This document shows, one piece after another, positions 7,403 through 11,674 of a stretch of DNA of 11,674 nt (its first letter is position 1; the number at the start of each line of letters is the position of its first letter). Below the pieces are notes generated by a model, which worked only from the letters and a program-made list of their open reading frames with translations, was not told where the DNA came from and ran no database searches. The DNA lies in NCBI GenBank assembly GCA_934513205.1, contig CAKSWU010000036.1:1-11674 (forward strand). Reading direction: 5' to 3'. The DNA is from an uncultured Faecalibacterium sp. (GTDB taxonomy: Bacteria; Bacillota; Clostridia; Oscillospirales; Ruminococcaceae). Made by a program: the position numbers and the translations under genes.

Positions 7403-7477
7403 CACCTTGCACAGGGGGCTTTTTTGCGTGTGGAAATCATGGTATACGGAGAACGACAACTCGGAATTTAGAGGAGG
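7403..7477 (+). repeat. Intergenic module, copy C (diverged)
   Basis: The part at 7438-7477 (CATGGTATAC, then GACAACTCGGAATT, then GGAGG) matches 8947-8985 almost base for base, including the leader down to the ribosome binding site. The upstream part keeps only the flavour of copies A and B (CACAGGGGGCTTTTTTG). The NUDIX gene follows directly. Confidence 0.6.
7443..7448 (+). promoter_or_regulatory. Predicted -10 of the NUDIX gene
   Basis: TATACG with a TG extension (ATGGTATACG) occupies the same place as TATACT in the two sister modules. No good -35 is present. The final base differs from consensus, so this copy may be weaker. Confidence 0.45.
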
Positions 7478-7484
7478 CAATGCA

Positions 7485-7961
7485 ATGGATATTTCCTATA
7501 ATTGTGAAAATCAAAAATTTAATTATAGAGTATGTGCCATGATAATCGCGGAAAATAAAATTTTAGCGATGCACGATGAACGTTCACCCTATTTTTATCT
7601 TCCGGGTGGAAGAGTTAAGATGGGTGAAACTGCTGAGCAAGCAGTGGTTCGGGAAGTTCAGGAAGAACTTGGTGTAACTCCAAAGATTACACGTCCATTA
7701 TGGCTCAATCAGGCTTTTTTTACCGAAGATGTGGATAATCTACATTATCATGAACTGTGTATTTATTTTCTGGTGGATATTTCAGAGACAACTCTACTGG
7801 AAAGAGGAAACGTCTTTACTCTGACAGAAGGAAAGCATATCCATACTTTTGAATGGCTGGAGTTTGATAGATTGAAAGATGAATATTTTTATCCGCTTTT
7901 CCTGAAAAAAGCGATTTACGATCTTCCCGATGAATTCACCCTTCGCACGGAATTAGAGTAA
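7485..7961 (+). CDS. NUDIX hydrolase
   Basis: A 158-residue NUDIX hydrolase with a complete Nudix box at residues 42-64: GRVKMGE, TAEQAVV, REVQEELGV, fitting GX5EX7REUXEEXGU with Glu57, Glu60 and Glu61 as metal ligands. It would hydrolyse a nucleoside-diphosphate-linked compound; the substrate cannot be named. The frame is open upstream to 7407, but I chose the ATG at 7485, which has AGAGGAGG seven bases upstream; the upstream extension would cross the promoter. Base composition is unlike its neighbours: the 60 bases at 7501-7560 hold 15 G+C, whereas 6601-6660 in the preceding gene hold 36. This suggests recent acquisition from an AT-rich relative. Confidence 0.92.
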   Translation: MDISYNCENQKFNYRVCAMIIAENKILAMHDERSPYFYLPGGRVKMGETAEQAVVREVQEELGVTPKITRPLWLNQAFFTEDVDNLHYHELCIYFLVDISETTLLERGNVFTLTEGKHIHTFEWLEFDRLKDEYFYPLFLKKAIYDLPDEFTLRTELE

Positions 7962-7964
7962 CAA

Positions 7965-8195
7965 ATTCCCGTTTGTATAATCGTAAAATCGGTGTTTTGC
8001 TTTACTGCAGAATGGAATGTATCAGCCACCATCCCCTGTGCGGAGATGTTTTCCCGCAGCTTGGTCCGGCTTTTCTCCTCGGCTTTTCTCCTCGGCTTCT
8101 GTCCACGCCTTTTCAGTGCCGCTTTCGGAATTTTCCCCGACACATTGCTTTTCGGTATCCGTTCGGCGGGCTTTTCTTTAATATCAGTATTTTTC
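7965..8195 (-). pseudogene. Possible decayed minus-strand coding remnant
   Basis: This stretch fills the 300-bp gap between the NUDIX and acetyltransferase genes. A minus-strand frame without a plausible ribosome binding site gives a basic, Lys/Arg/Glu-rich sequence (SRTKLRENISAQGMVADTF and neighbours) that reads more like protein than a shadow frame. It contains a 13-bp tandem duplication (8067-8092). Thirteen is not a multiple of three, so the two sides cannot both be in the ancestral frame if the duplication is recent. It has no recognised family and no start codon in good context, and it merges with the next gene's promoter. It may be the tail of a deleted mobile-element gene. This is weak evidence. 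Confidence 0.3.
8067..8092. repeat. 13-bp tandem direct repeat
   Basis: CGGCTTTTCTCCT occurs twice back to back (8067-8079 and 8080-8092) and a third partial copy (CGGCTTCT) follows. This is typical of a slippage duplication and lies inside the putative remnant. Confidence 0.85.
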
Positions 8196-8225
8196 TTGGC
8201 AATTATGAAAAAATACCACTATACT
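8196..8225 (+). promoter_or_regulatory. Predicted promoter of the O-acetyltransferase gene
   Basis: TTGGCA (8196-8201) and TATACT (8220-8225) are spaced by 18 bp. The predicted start near 8232 leaves a short leader containing AAGGAG (8247-8252) nine bases before the ATG at 8262. Confidence 0.7.
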
Positions 8226-8261
8226 AGAAACATATCTTTGAAACGCAAGGAGCAAAATTCT

Positions 8262-8855
8262 ATGAACCCTCTTGATATAATAAAAAAACCTGCCGCCTAT
8301 GCCAACGGCTACGAGAACACCCCCACCGCAGCACAAGCCCATGCAAAGCAGCTTTGCTGGGAGTACAACCAAACTGCGCCCAATGAACAGGACAAACGCA
8401 ACGCCATTCTTCAAGCGTTATTCGGCACTTGCAGCCCCATGACAGGGATTGAGCCGGATTTCCACTGTGACTATGGCTTCAACATCCATACCCACGGCTT
8501 GGCGGTCATCAATTATAACTGCGTCATTCTGGATACCTCTCCGGTAAACATCGGAGCAGGTGCCTTTATTGCCCCCGGCGTATGCCTTGCCTGCTCCGGT
8601 CATGCCATCGACCCGGAGCAGCGCAGCCACGGCATTGGCACCTCGGCACCCATTACGCTGGAGGAAAACGTCTGGATCGGTGCAAATTCCACCGTCTGCG
8701 GCGGCGTTACCATCGGGGCAGGCTCGGTCATCGGGGCGGGAAGCGTTGTCACGCATGACATTCCCGCCGGCGTCATCGCTGCAGGAGTGCCCTGCAAGGT
8801 GATCCGCCCCATTACCGAAAAAGATAAGTTCAAGCCGGAGGACATTCTGTTCTGA
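8262..8855 (+). CDS. Maltose/galactoside-type sugar O-acetyltransferase
   Basis: A 197-residue left-handed beta-helix acetyltransferase of the LacA/Maa family, which transfers acetyl from acetyl-CoA to a sugar hydroxyl in the cytoplasm. An N-terminal helical Mac-type segment (about 10-60) is followed by hexapeptide repeats (VNIGAGAFIAPGV, VWIGANSTVCGGVTIGAGSVIGAGSVV) and the C-terminal GVPCKVIRPI. The catalytic His is His114 in SGHAIDPEQR, at almost the same position as in LacA. The frame extends upstream to 7992, but the ATG at 8262 has the ribosome binding site and follows the promoter, and the family begins here. The acetyl acceptor is unknown. It is not linked to the galactoside operon, though a detoxifying role for surplus sugars is possible. 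Confidence 0.93.
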   Translation: MNPLDIIKKPAAYANGYENTPTAAQAHAKQLCWEYNQTAPNEQDKRNAILQALFGTCSPMTGIEPDFHCDYGFNIHTHGLAVINYNCVILDTSPVNIGAGAFIAPGVCLACSGHAIDPEQRSHGIGTSAPITLEENVWIGANSTVCGGVTIGAGSVIGAGSVVTHDIPAGVIAAGVPCKVIRPITEKDKFKPEDILF

Positions 8856-8891
8856 GAAATTCAGATCGGAAACGCTGAAAAAAACATACGC

Positions 8892-8985
8892 ACAAGCCCT
8901 TCGGGGACATTTTTGTTTTTCGCCATGCTTTTCTGCGGGGAGAAGGCATGGTATACTGAGAGCGACAACTCGGAATTCAAGGAGG
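8892..8985 (+). repeat. Intergenic terminator-promoter module, copy B
   Basis: Starting 36 bp after the acetyltransferase stop, this copy has ACAAGCCCTTCGGGGAC, a T-run, CTTTTCTGCGGGG, CATGGTATACTGA and a GACAACTCGGAATT leader ending in GGAGG. Its left part matches copy A and its right part matches copy C, making it the link between the three. The CCC-TTCG-GGG mini-hairpin before the T-run is a plausible but short terminator for the acetyltransferase gene. Confidence 0.7.
8929..8957 (+). promoter_or_regulatory. Predicted promoter of the 8993-11243 gene cluster
   Basis: An extended -10, TGG-TATACT (TATACT 8952-8957), has a weak -35 (TTTTCT, 8929-8934) at 17 bp, the same arrangement as the promoter at 6344-6372. 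AAGGAGG (8979-8985) precedes the ATG at 8993. Confidence 0.62.
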
Positions 8986-8992
8986 TTCTGTT

Positions 8993-9196
8993 ATGCGCAC
9001 GGAGAAGAAATCCCACCGATCTAGGATGGATCCTATTGTTGCTTTAGTTTTGATTTTCGCTGTACTAAAAGTAACAGGATTGATTTCGTGGTCATGGCTA
9101 TGGGTACTCAGCCCGATTTGGATTACCCTTTTGATTTTCGCCGCTATTTTTTCTTTCATTTTGGTCGGTGGACGAATCGCTAAAGGAAAATGGTAA
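8993..9196 (+). CDS. Small membrane protein with WSWLWVLSPIWI motif
   Basis: A 67-residue protein. After a basic N-terminus (MRTEKKSHRSR) come two hydrophobic stretches, about residues 14-30 and 38-59, separated by ISWSWLWVLSPIWI, and a short basic tail (GGRIAKGKW). It is predicted to be a two-helix inner-membrane protein. The Trp-rich SWxWVLSPxWI signature recalls short bacterial and phage proteins annotated as transmembrane Fragile-X-F-like (Tmemb_185A), whose function is unknown; that link is from memory. AAGGAGG lies seven bases upstream. It is AT-richer than its neighbours (26 G+C in 9061-9120). It is first in the cluster, 53 bp before the ferredoxin-like gene. Confidence 0.82.
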   Translation: MRTEKKSHRSRMDPIVALVLIFAVLKVTGLISWSWLWVLSPIWITLLIFAAIFSFILVGGRIAKGKW

Positions 9197-9249
9197 CTTC
9201 CAGTTTGCCGGGCAGAGGTATCTGAAAAACAAAAAATGAGGAAACAGCC

Positions 9250-10020
9250 ATGGTACTATATTTTTCGGGAACTGGCAACAGCCGGTATCTGGCACGGCGC
9301 ATTGCCGAAGGGTTGGAGATGCCGCTTTACGACCTGAACGCCTGCATCAAGGCAGGGAATGCTGCCCCGGTGCAGACCGGGCGGGATGTGGTGCTGGTGA
9401 CGCCTACCTACGCATGGCGTATCCCCCGGGTGGTGTCGGAGTGGCTGGGCAAGACCGCGCTGACCGGGGCAGAGCGTATCTGGTTTGTGATGGACTGCGG
9501 CAGCGAGATCGGCAATGCAGCAGGCTATAACCGGCAGCTTGCGGCGCAAAAACACCTGCATTATAGGGGGACTGCCCAGATCATCATGCCGGAAAACTAC
9601 ATTGCCATGTTCAATGCGCCCCAAAAAGAGCAGGCAAAGAGCATCGTGGAGCAGGCAGAGCCTGCACTTCAAAAGGTGCTGACCCAGCTCAGAGCCGGGC
9701 AGGAATTTCCTCCGCCGAGAGAGAACCTTTACGACCGTTTTATGAGCGGCCCGGTGAACCCGGTGTTCTATCGCTTCTTTGTAAAAGCCGATGCCTTCCG
9801 GGCAACGGACGCCTGCATCGGCTGCGGTAAGTGCGTGGAGCTGTGCCCCCTGAACAACATCCGTTTGGAAAACGGAAAGCCGGTCTGGGGCAAAAACTGT
9901 ACCCACTGCATGGCCTGTATCTGCTATTGCCCCAAAGAGGCCATCGAGTACGGCAAAAAGAGCAGGGGAAAGCCCCGGTATCACTTTGAAGCGCTGGAAA
10001 GGAAGCAGCAGGACGTGTGA
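9250..10020 (+). CDS. EFR1-type flavodoxin/2[4Fe-4S] ferredoxin fusion
   Basis: A 256-residue soluble electron carrier. The N-terminal flavodoxin-like domain starts with the phosphate loop YFSGTGNSRYLA (residues 4-15), followed by TPTYAWRIPR. The C-terminal part has two cysteine sets: Cys189, 192, 195 and 199 (CIGCGKCVELCP) and Cys217, 220, 223 and 227 (CTHCMACICYCP), enough for two [4Fe-4S] clusters. Proteins of this layout are called EFR1-family ferredoxins in clostridia. They are presumed to shuttle electrons between flavin and iron-sulfur sites, with partners unknown. The ATG at 9250 has GAGG seven bases upstream. The next gene begins 17 bp after its stop, which suggests one transcript with the downstream hydrolase and C_GCAxxG_C_C genes. 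Confidence 0.93.
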   Translation: MVLYFSGTGNSRYLARRIAEGLEMPLYDLNACIKAGNAAPVQTGRDVVLVTPTYAWRIPRVVSEWLGKTALTGAERIWFVMDCGSEIGNAAGYNRQLAAQKHLHYRGTAQIIMPENYIAMFNAPQKEQAKSIVEQAEPALQKVLTQLRAGQEFPPPRENLYDRFMSGPVNPVFYRFFVKADAFRATDACIGCGKCVELCPLNNIRLENGKPVWGKNCTHCMACICYCPKEAIEYGKKSRGKPRYHFEALERKQQDV

Positions 10021-10037
10021 AGGAGAGCGGAAATTAG

Positions 10038-10664
10038 ATGAAGTTTTTATACTTGCATGGGTTGGGACAAAAACCAGACAGTTGGGACAGAGTAATAAAA
10101 GAAACGAAGGTCTCGGACAGCAGCGTCTGCTTGAGTTTGGCAGAGATGCTGGAGGACAAAGCGGCCACTTATGGGGAACTGTATGCTGCATTCTCAGGAG
10201 AGTGTGATAAGGAACATGATGAAATCGTCTTGTGCGGGCTTTCCTTGGGTGCTGTTCTGGCACTTAATTATGCGATAGACCATCCGAATAAAGTAAAGGC
10301 ACTGGTGCTAATTGCAGCACAATATAAAATGCCTGAAAAGCTATTGAAGTTCCAGAATATGCTGTTTCGCTTTATGCCGAATACAATGTTCAAGCAATTT
10401 GGCCTCAAAAAAGCTGATGTGATCAGCTTGTGCGGTACGATGACGGAATTGGATTTCAGGGATTCATTATGTAAGGTGTCCTGTCCGGCATTGATCGTTT
10501 GTGGGGAAAAGGACAACGCAAACAAAAAAGCCTCAAAGGAACTTGCCAGTTATTTGAGCGATTCCCACTTCCATGAACTTTTGAAAGCAGGTCATGAAGC
10601 AAACATAGAATCTCCGGAGGAATTGGCAACAGTGTTACAGGAATTTTATGATAATGTCGAATAA
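10038..10664 (+). CDS. Alpha/beta-fold hydrolase
   Basis: A compact 208-residue alpha/beta hydrolase, cytoplasmic by the absence of a signal peptide. The oxyanion region is LHGLG (residues 6-10), the nucleophile elbow is CGLSLGA with Ser69, the acid is probably Asp159 in VCGEKD, and the base His186 in KAGHEAN, so the catalytic triad is complete. The cap region is short. The substrate is probably a small ester or amide but cannot be named. The only ribosome binding site, AGGAGAG, lies right after the upstream stop and is a little far (about 12 nt) from the ATG. Its composition is AT-rich (21 G+C in 10321-10380) between two GC-rich genes, hinting that it was inserted into the cluster by transfer. 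Confidence 0.9.
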   Translation: MKFLYLHGLGQKPDSWDRVIKETKVSDSSVCLSLAEMLEDKAATYGELYAAFSGECDKEHDEIVLCGLSLGAVLALNYAIDHPNKVKALVLIAAQYKMPEKLLKFQNMLFRFMPNTMFKQFGLKKADVISLCGTMTELDFRDSLCKVSCPALIVCGEKDNANKKASKELASYLSDSHFHELLKAGHEANIESPEELATVLQEFYDNVE

Positions 10665-10696
10665 ACTACGATTCATCAAAGAAAGAGGACTGTAAA

Positions 10697-11086
10697 ATGA
10701 ACATCGAAGAACGGGCGGCACAGGCTGCCGCATGGAAAGCTACTGGACAGTGCAACTGTGCACAGGCGGTGCTGAAGGCATTTGAGGACAAGCTGCCGGT
10801 GGATGCCGACACCCTGATGAAGCTGGGCGCAGGCTATGCCGCCGGCATGGGCTGCATGGAGAGCACCTGCGGCGCACTGATCGGCGCTGTGATGGTGGCG
10901 GGCATCGTCACCGACGGCAAGGGCACACCCCGCATTTCCAAGGAATTGCTGCAAAACTTTCAGGAAAAGTGCGGTGCTACCATCTGCAAGGATCTGAAGG
11001 GGATAGAGAGCGGCGCGCCGCTGTGCCCGTGCCCGGAGTGCGTCCGCAACGCTGTTCTGGCACTGGGCGAGGTGCTGGGAGAGTAA
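10697..11086 (+). CDS. C_GCAxxG_C_C-family protein
   Basis: A 129-residue protein of the C_GCAxxG_C_C family, small cytoplasmic proteins named for their cysteine pattern and thought to have redox or metal-binding roles. Visible are CNCAQAVL near residue 20, the central GMGCMESTCGALIGAVMVAGI, and the C-terminal KCGATICKDLKG followed by LCPCPECVRNAV. In the central motif the usual GCAxxG-type segment is represented by NCAQAV, a mild departure. AGAGGA lies eight bases upstream of the ATG. The stop is one base before the start of the phosphatase remnant, so the two were co-transcribed. It is GC-rich (40 G+C in 10801-10860), in contrast to the hydrolase gene before it. No enzymatic reaction is established for the family. 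Confidence 0.9.
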   Translation: MNIEERAAQAAAWKATGQCNCAQAVLKAFEDKLPVDADTLMKLGAGYAAGMGCMESTCGALIGAVMVAGIVTDGKGTPRISKELLQNFQEKCGATICKDLKGIESGAPLCPCPECVRNAVLALGEVLGE

Positions 11087-11087
11087 G

Positions 11088-11243
11088 ATGAAGAAGATCT
11101 TGTTTGTTTGCCACGGCAATATCTGCCGCAGCCCTATGGCGGAATTTGTGATGAAGGACTTAGTGGAAAAGGCCGGGCTTTCCGGGCAGTTTGAAATCGC
11201 CTCGGCGGCCACAAGCACCGAGGAATCAGCCTGCGCAGCATGA
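11088..11243 (+). pseudogene. Truncated low-molecular-weight protein tyrosine phosphatase
   Basis: The frame starts MKKILFVCHGNICRSPMAEF, a perfect LMW-PTP P-loop (Cys8, Arg14, Ser15), and follows the family through ASAATSTEE, where relatives continue with IGNPVYPPA or similar. Here it turns into SACAA and stops at codon 52 (TGA at 11241). Family members are about 150-160 residues, so two-thirds, including the general-acid Asp-Pro loop near the C-terminus, is gone. In the next frame the following bases read SLRSMTDLLEQKSSL and stop at 11275, which could be the tail of another gene joined by a deletion. It has no ribosome binding site beyond the coupled upstream stop. Almost certainly non-functional as a phosphatase. 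Confidence 0.88.
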
Positions 11244-11273
11244 CAGACCTGTTGGAGCAGAAGTCTTCCCTGT

Positions 11274-11315
11274 AAAAATGGTACGCCGGAGCGTCCGCAG
11301 ATGCTCCGGCGTACC
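11274..11315 (-). terminator. Hairpin terminator with minus-strand polarity
   Basis: GGTACGCCGGAGC (11280-11292) and GCTCCGGCGTACC (11303-11315) form a perfect 13-bp stem with a 10-nt loop. The plus side has no T-run (GAAATGATAG follows), but the minus side runs directly into ATTTTTA, so it ends transcripts coming from the right. It could also slow plus-strand transcription. Confidence 0.78.
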
Positions 11316-11337
11316 GAAATGATAGATTCTCCCAGCC

Positions 11338-11382
11338 AAAAGGAGGCTGCTGCACAAATGCTGTGCGGCAGCCTCCTTTTTT
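11338..11382. terminator. Strong bidirectional hairpin terminator
   Basis: AAAAGGAGGCTGC (11338-11350) pairs with GCAGCCTCCTTTT (11368-11380). After one T-G wobble the stem continues as GCACA/TGTGC, giving about 19 pairs around a 5-nt loop (11357-11361). TTTTTT (11377-11382) follows on the plus strand and AAAA on the other side gives a U-tract for minus transcripts. It lies between the convergent plus cluster and the minus ferredoxin gene. Confidence 0.9.
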
Positions 11383-11431
11383 ATCGCAATTTTCAAAAAT
11401 AGTGCCAATCAAAACGGCATCTTTGCGATAT

Positions 11432-11473
11432 GCAGTTTGCGGATGTTGCTTGTGCAATAAAAACGCAAACTGC
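11432..11473. repeat. Nested inverted repeat downstream of the minus-strand 4Fe-4S gene
   Basis: GCAGTTTGCG (11432-11441) and CGCAAACTGC (11464-11473) are perfect 10-bp arms around 22 bases that contain a second small hairpin, TTGC-TTGT-GCAA. It begins 6 bp past the stop of the minus gene. No T-run follows on the minus side (ATATCGCAAAG), so it is not a standard terminator. It may be a 3' stabilising element or a scattered repeat. Confidence 0.7.
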
Positions 11474-11479
11474 TATAGT

Positions 11480-11674
11480 TCAGATGAATAGGCAAAAGCC
11501 CAGCCAGCAGCCCAGCAGGAAGAAGAGCAGCGCTTTACCCAGCACCGGCAGCCACAGGCGCTTGCACAGGGCCGTATCCCACCGGTGGATGTTCCGTTTG
11601 GGGCAGGTGCCCACGCAGGCTTCACAGGCGATGCACTCCCCGCTGCGCAGGCTGCTTTCCTCCAGCTTCAGGCA
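11480..11674 (-). CDS. Membrane-anchored 4Fe-4S binding protein, C-terminal part (enters from right edge)
   Basis: A minus-strand frame open from the right edge to TGA at 11482-11480 gives 64 residues. It holds a ferredoxin motif CIACEACVGTCP (four cysteines spaced for one [4Fe-4S] cluster), a linker (KRNIHRWDTALCKR), and a hydrophobic C-terminal helix (LWLPVLGKALLFFLLGCWLGFCLFI). The layout suits a membrane-bound polyferredoxin of the kind often annotated as 4Fe-4S binding protein near FMN-binding or quinol-linked modules. The N-terminal part and its start lie outside the window, so the exact family cannot be set. Its transcript would be stopped by the hairpins at 11338-11382 and 11274-11315. 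Confidence 0.82.
   Translation of the reverse strand, partial: CLKLEESSLRSGECIACEACVGTCPKRNIHRWDTALCKRLWLPVLGKALLFFLLGCWLGFCLFI

Noticed and set aside
6513..7412. Minus-strand open frame of 299 codons opposite the oxidoreductase
   Set aside because: Shadow frame produced by high-GC third positions; the plus frame has the Rossmann and CEKP motifs.
7976..7981. TATAAT after the NUDIX stop as a promoter
   Set aside because: The hexamer at the -35 spacing (TTAGAG) is poor and no gene follows for about 280 bp; the acetyltransferase has a better promoter at 8196-8225.
8041..8100. Short tandem repeat as the start of a CRISPR-like array
   Set aside because: Only two complete 13-bp units, directly adjacent with no spacers.
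9256..10263. Minus-strand open frame of 335 codons across the ferredoxin-like gene
   Set aside because: Spans two plus-strand genes with clear motifs; its own sequence is Pro/His/Cys-rich without family features.
11229..11241. 13-nt word CAGCCTGCGCAGC, also present in the minus-strand 4Fe-4S gene, as a recombination microhomology
   Set aside because: It encodes a common SLRS-type codon run in GC-rich sequence, in opposite orientations; chance is the simpler explanation.
11134..11457. Minus-strand open frame of 107 codons across the terminators
   Set aside because: It runs through both terminator hairpins and the phosphatase remnant; no ribosome binding site or homology recognised.

Overview
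The window looks like chromosomal DNA of a gut Firmicute of the Oscillospiraceae/Ruminococcaceae type, most likely Faecalibacterium or a close relative. This is inferred from high-GC coding sequence, strong AGGAGG ribosome binding sites, TGGTATACT-type extended -10 promoters, and the gene content (GPH sugar symporter, EFR1-type ferredoxin, C_GCAxxG_C_C protein). No rRNA, tRNA, CRISPR array, insertion sequence or phage structural gene is visible.

Region 1 (1-5434, minus strand) is a compact four-gene galactoside utilisation operon. It reads TetR-family regulator, GH2 beta-galactosidase-like enzyme, GPH/MelB-type symporter, GH36 alpha-galactosidase (the last runs off the left edge). Every junction is a stop/start overlap of 4, 10 and 8 nt, so the genes are probably translationally coupled. 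The regulator is the first gene and its promoter is laced with four GGAAACC/GGTTTCC boxes. These form two equally spaced inverted repeats that frame the -35 and the -10, a good candidate for an autoregulatory double operator.

Region 2 (5489-7397) holds a stand-alone NAD(P)H-hydrate epimerase (minus, with its own promoter and terminator) and a divergent Gfo/Idh/MocA oxidoreductase (plus).

Region 3 (7398-8992) is a patchwork. It has an AT-rich NUDIX hydrolase, a 300-bp gap that appears to hold a decayed minus-strand reading frame with a 13-bp tandem duplication, and a maltose/galactoside-type O-acetyltransferase with its own promoter. Three related intergenic modules (U-tract, extended -10 promoter, leader) precede the oxidoreductase, the NUDIX gene and the next gene cluster, suggesting that terminator-promoter cassettes were duplicated within this locus.

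Region 4 (8993-11243, plus) is a probable operon. It encodes a 67-residue membrane protein, a flavodoxin/2[4Fe-4S] EFR1-type protein, an AT-rich alpha/beta hydrolase, a C_GCAxxG_C_C redox-type protein, and a truncated low-molecular-weight protein tyrosine phosphatase (51 codons, P-loop intact, the rest lost). Two strong hairpin terminators follow.

Region 5 (11396-11674) has a nested inverted repeat, then the C-terminus of a minus-strand membrane 4Fe-4S protein that enters from the right edge.

Most of the window is ordinary sugar and redox metabolism. I did not find a convincing new defence or mobile system. The best signals are the double-operator architecture, the duplicated promoter modules and the two decayed genes.
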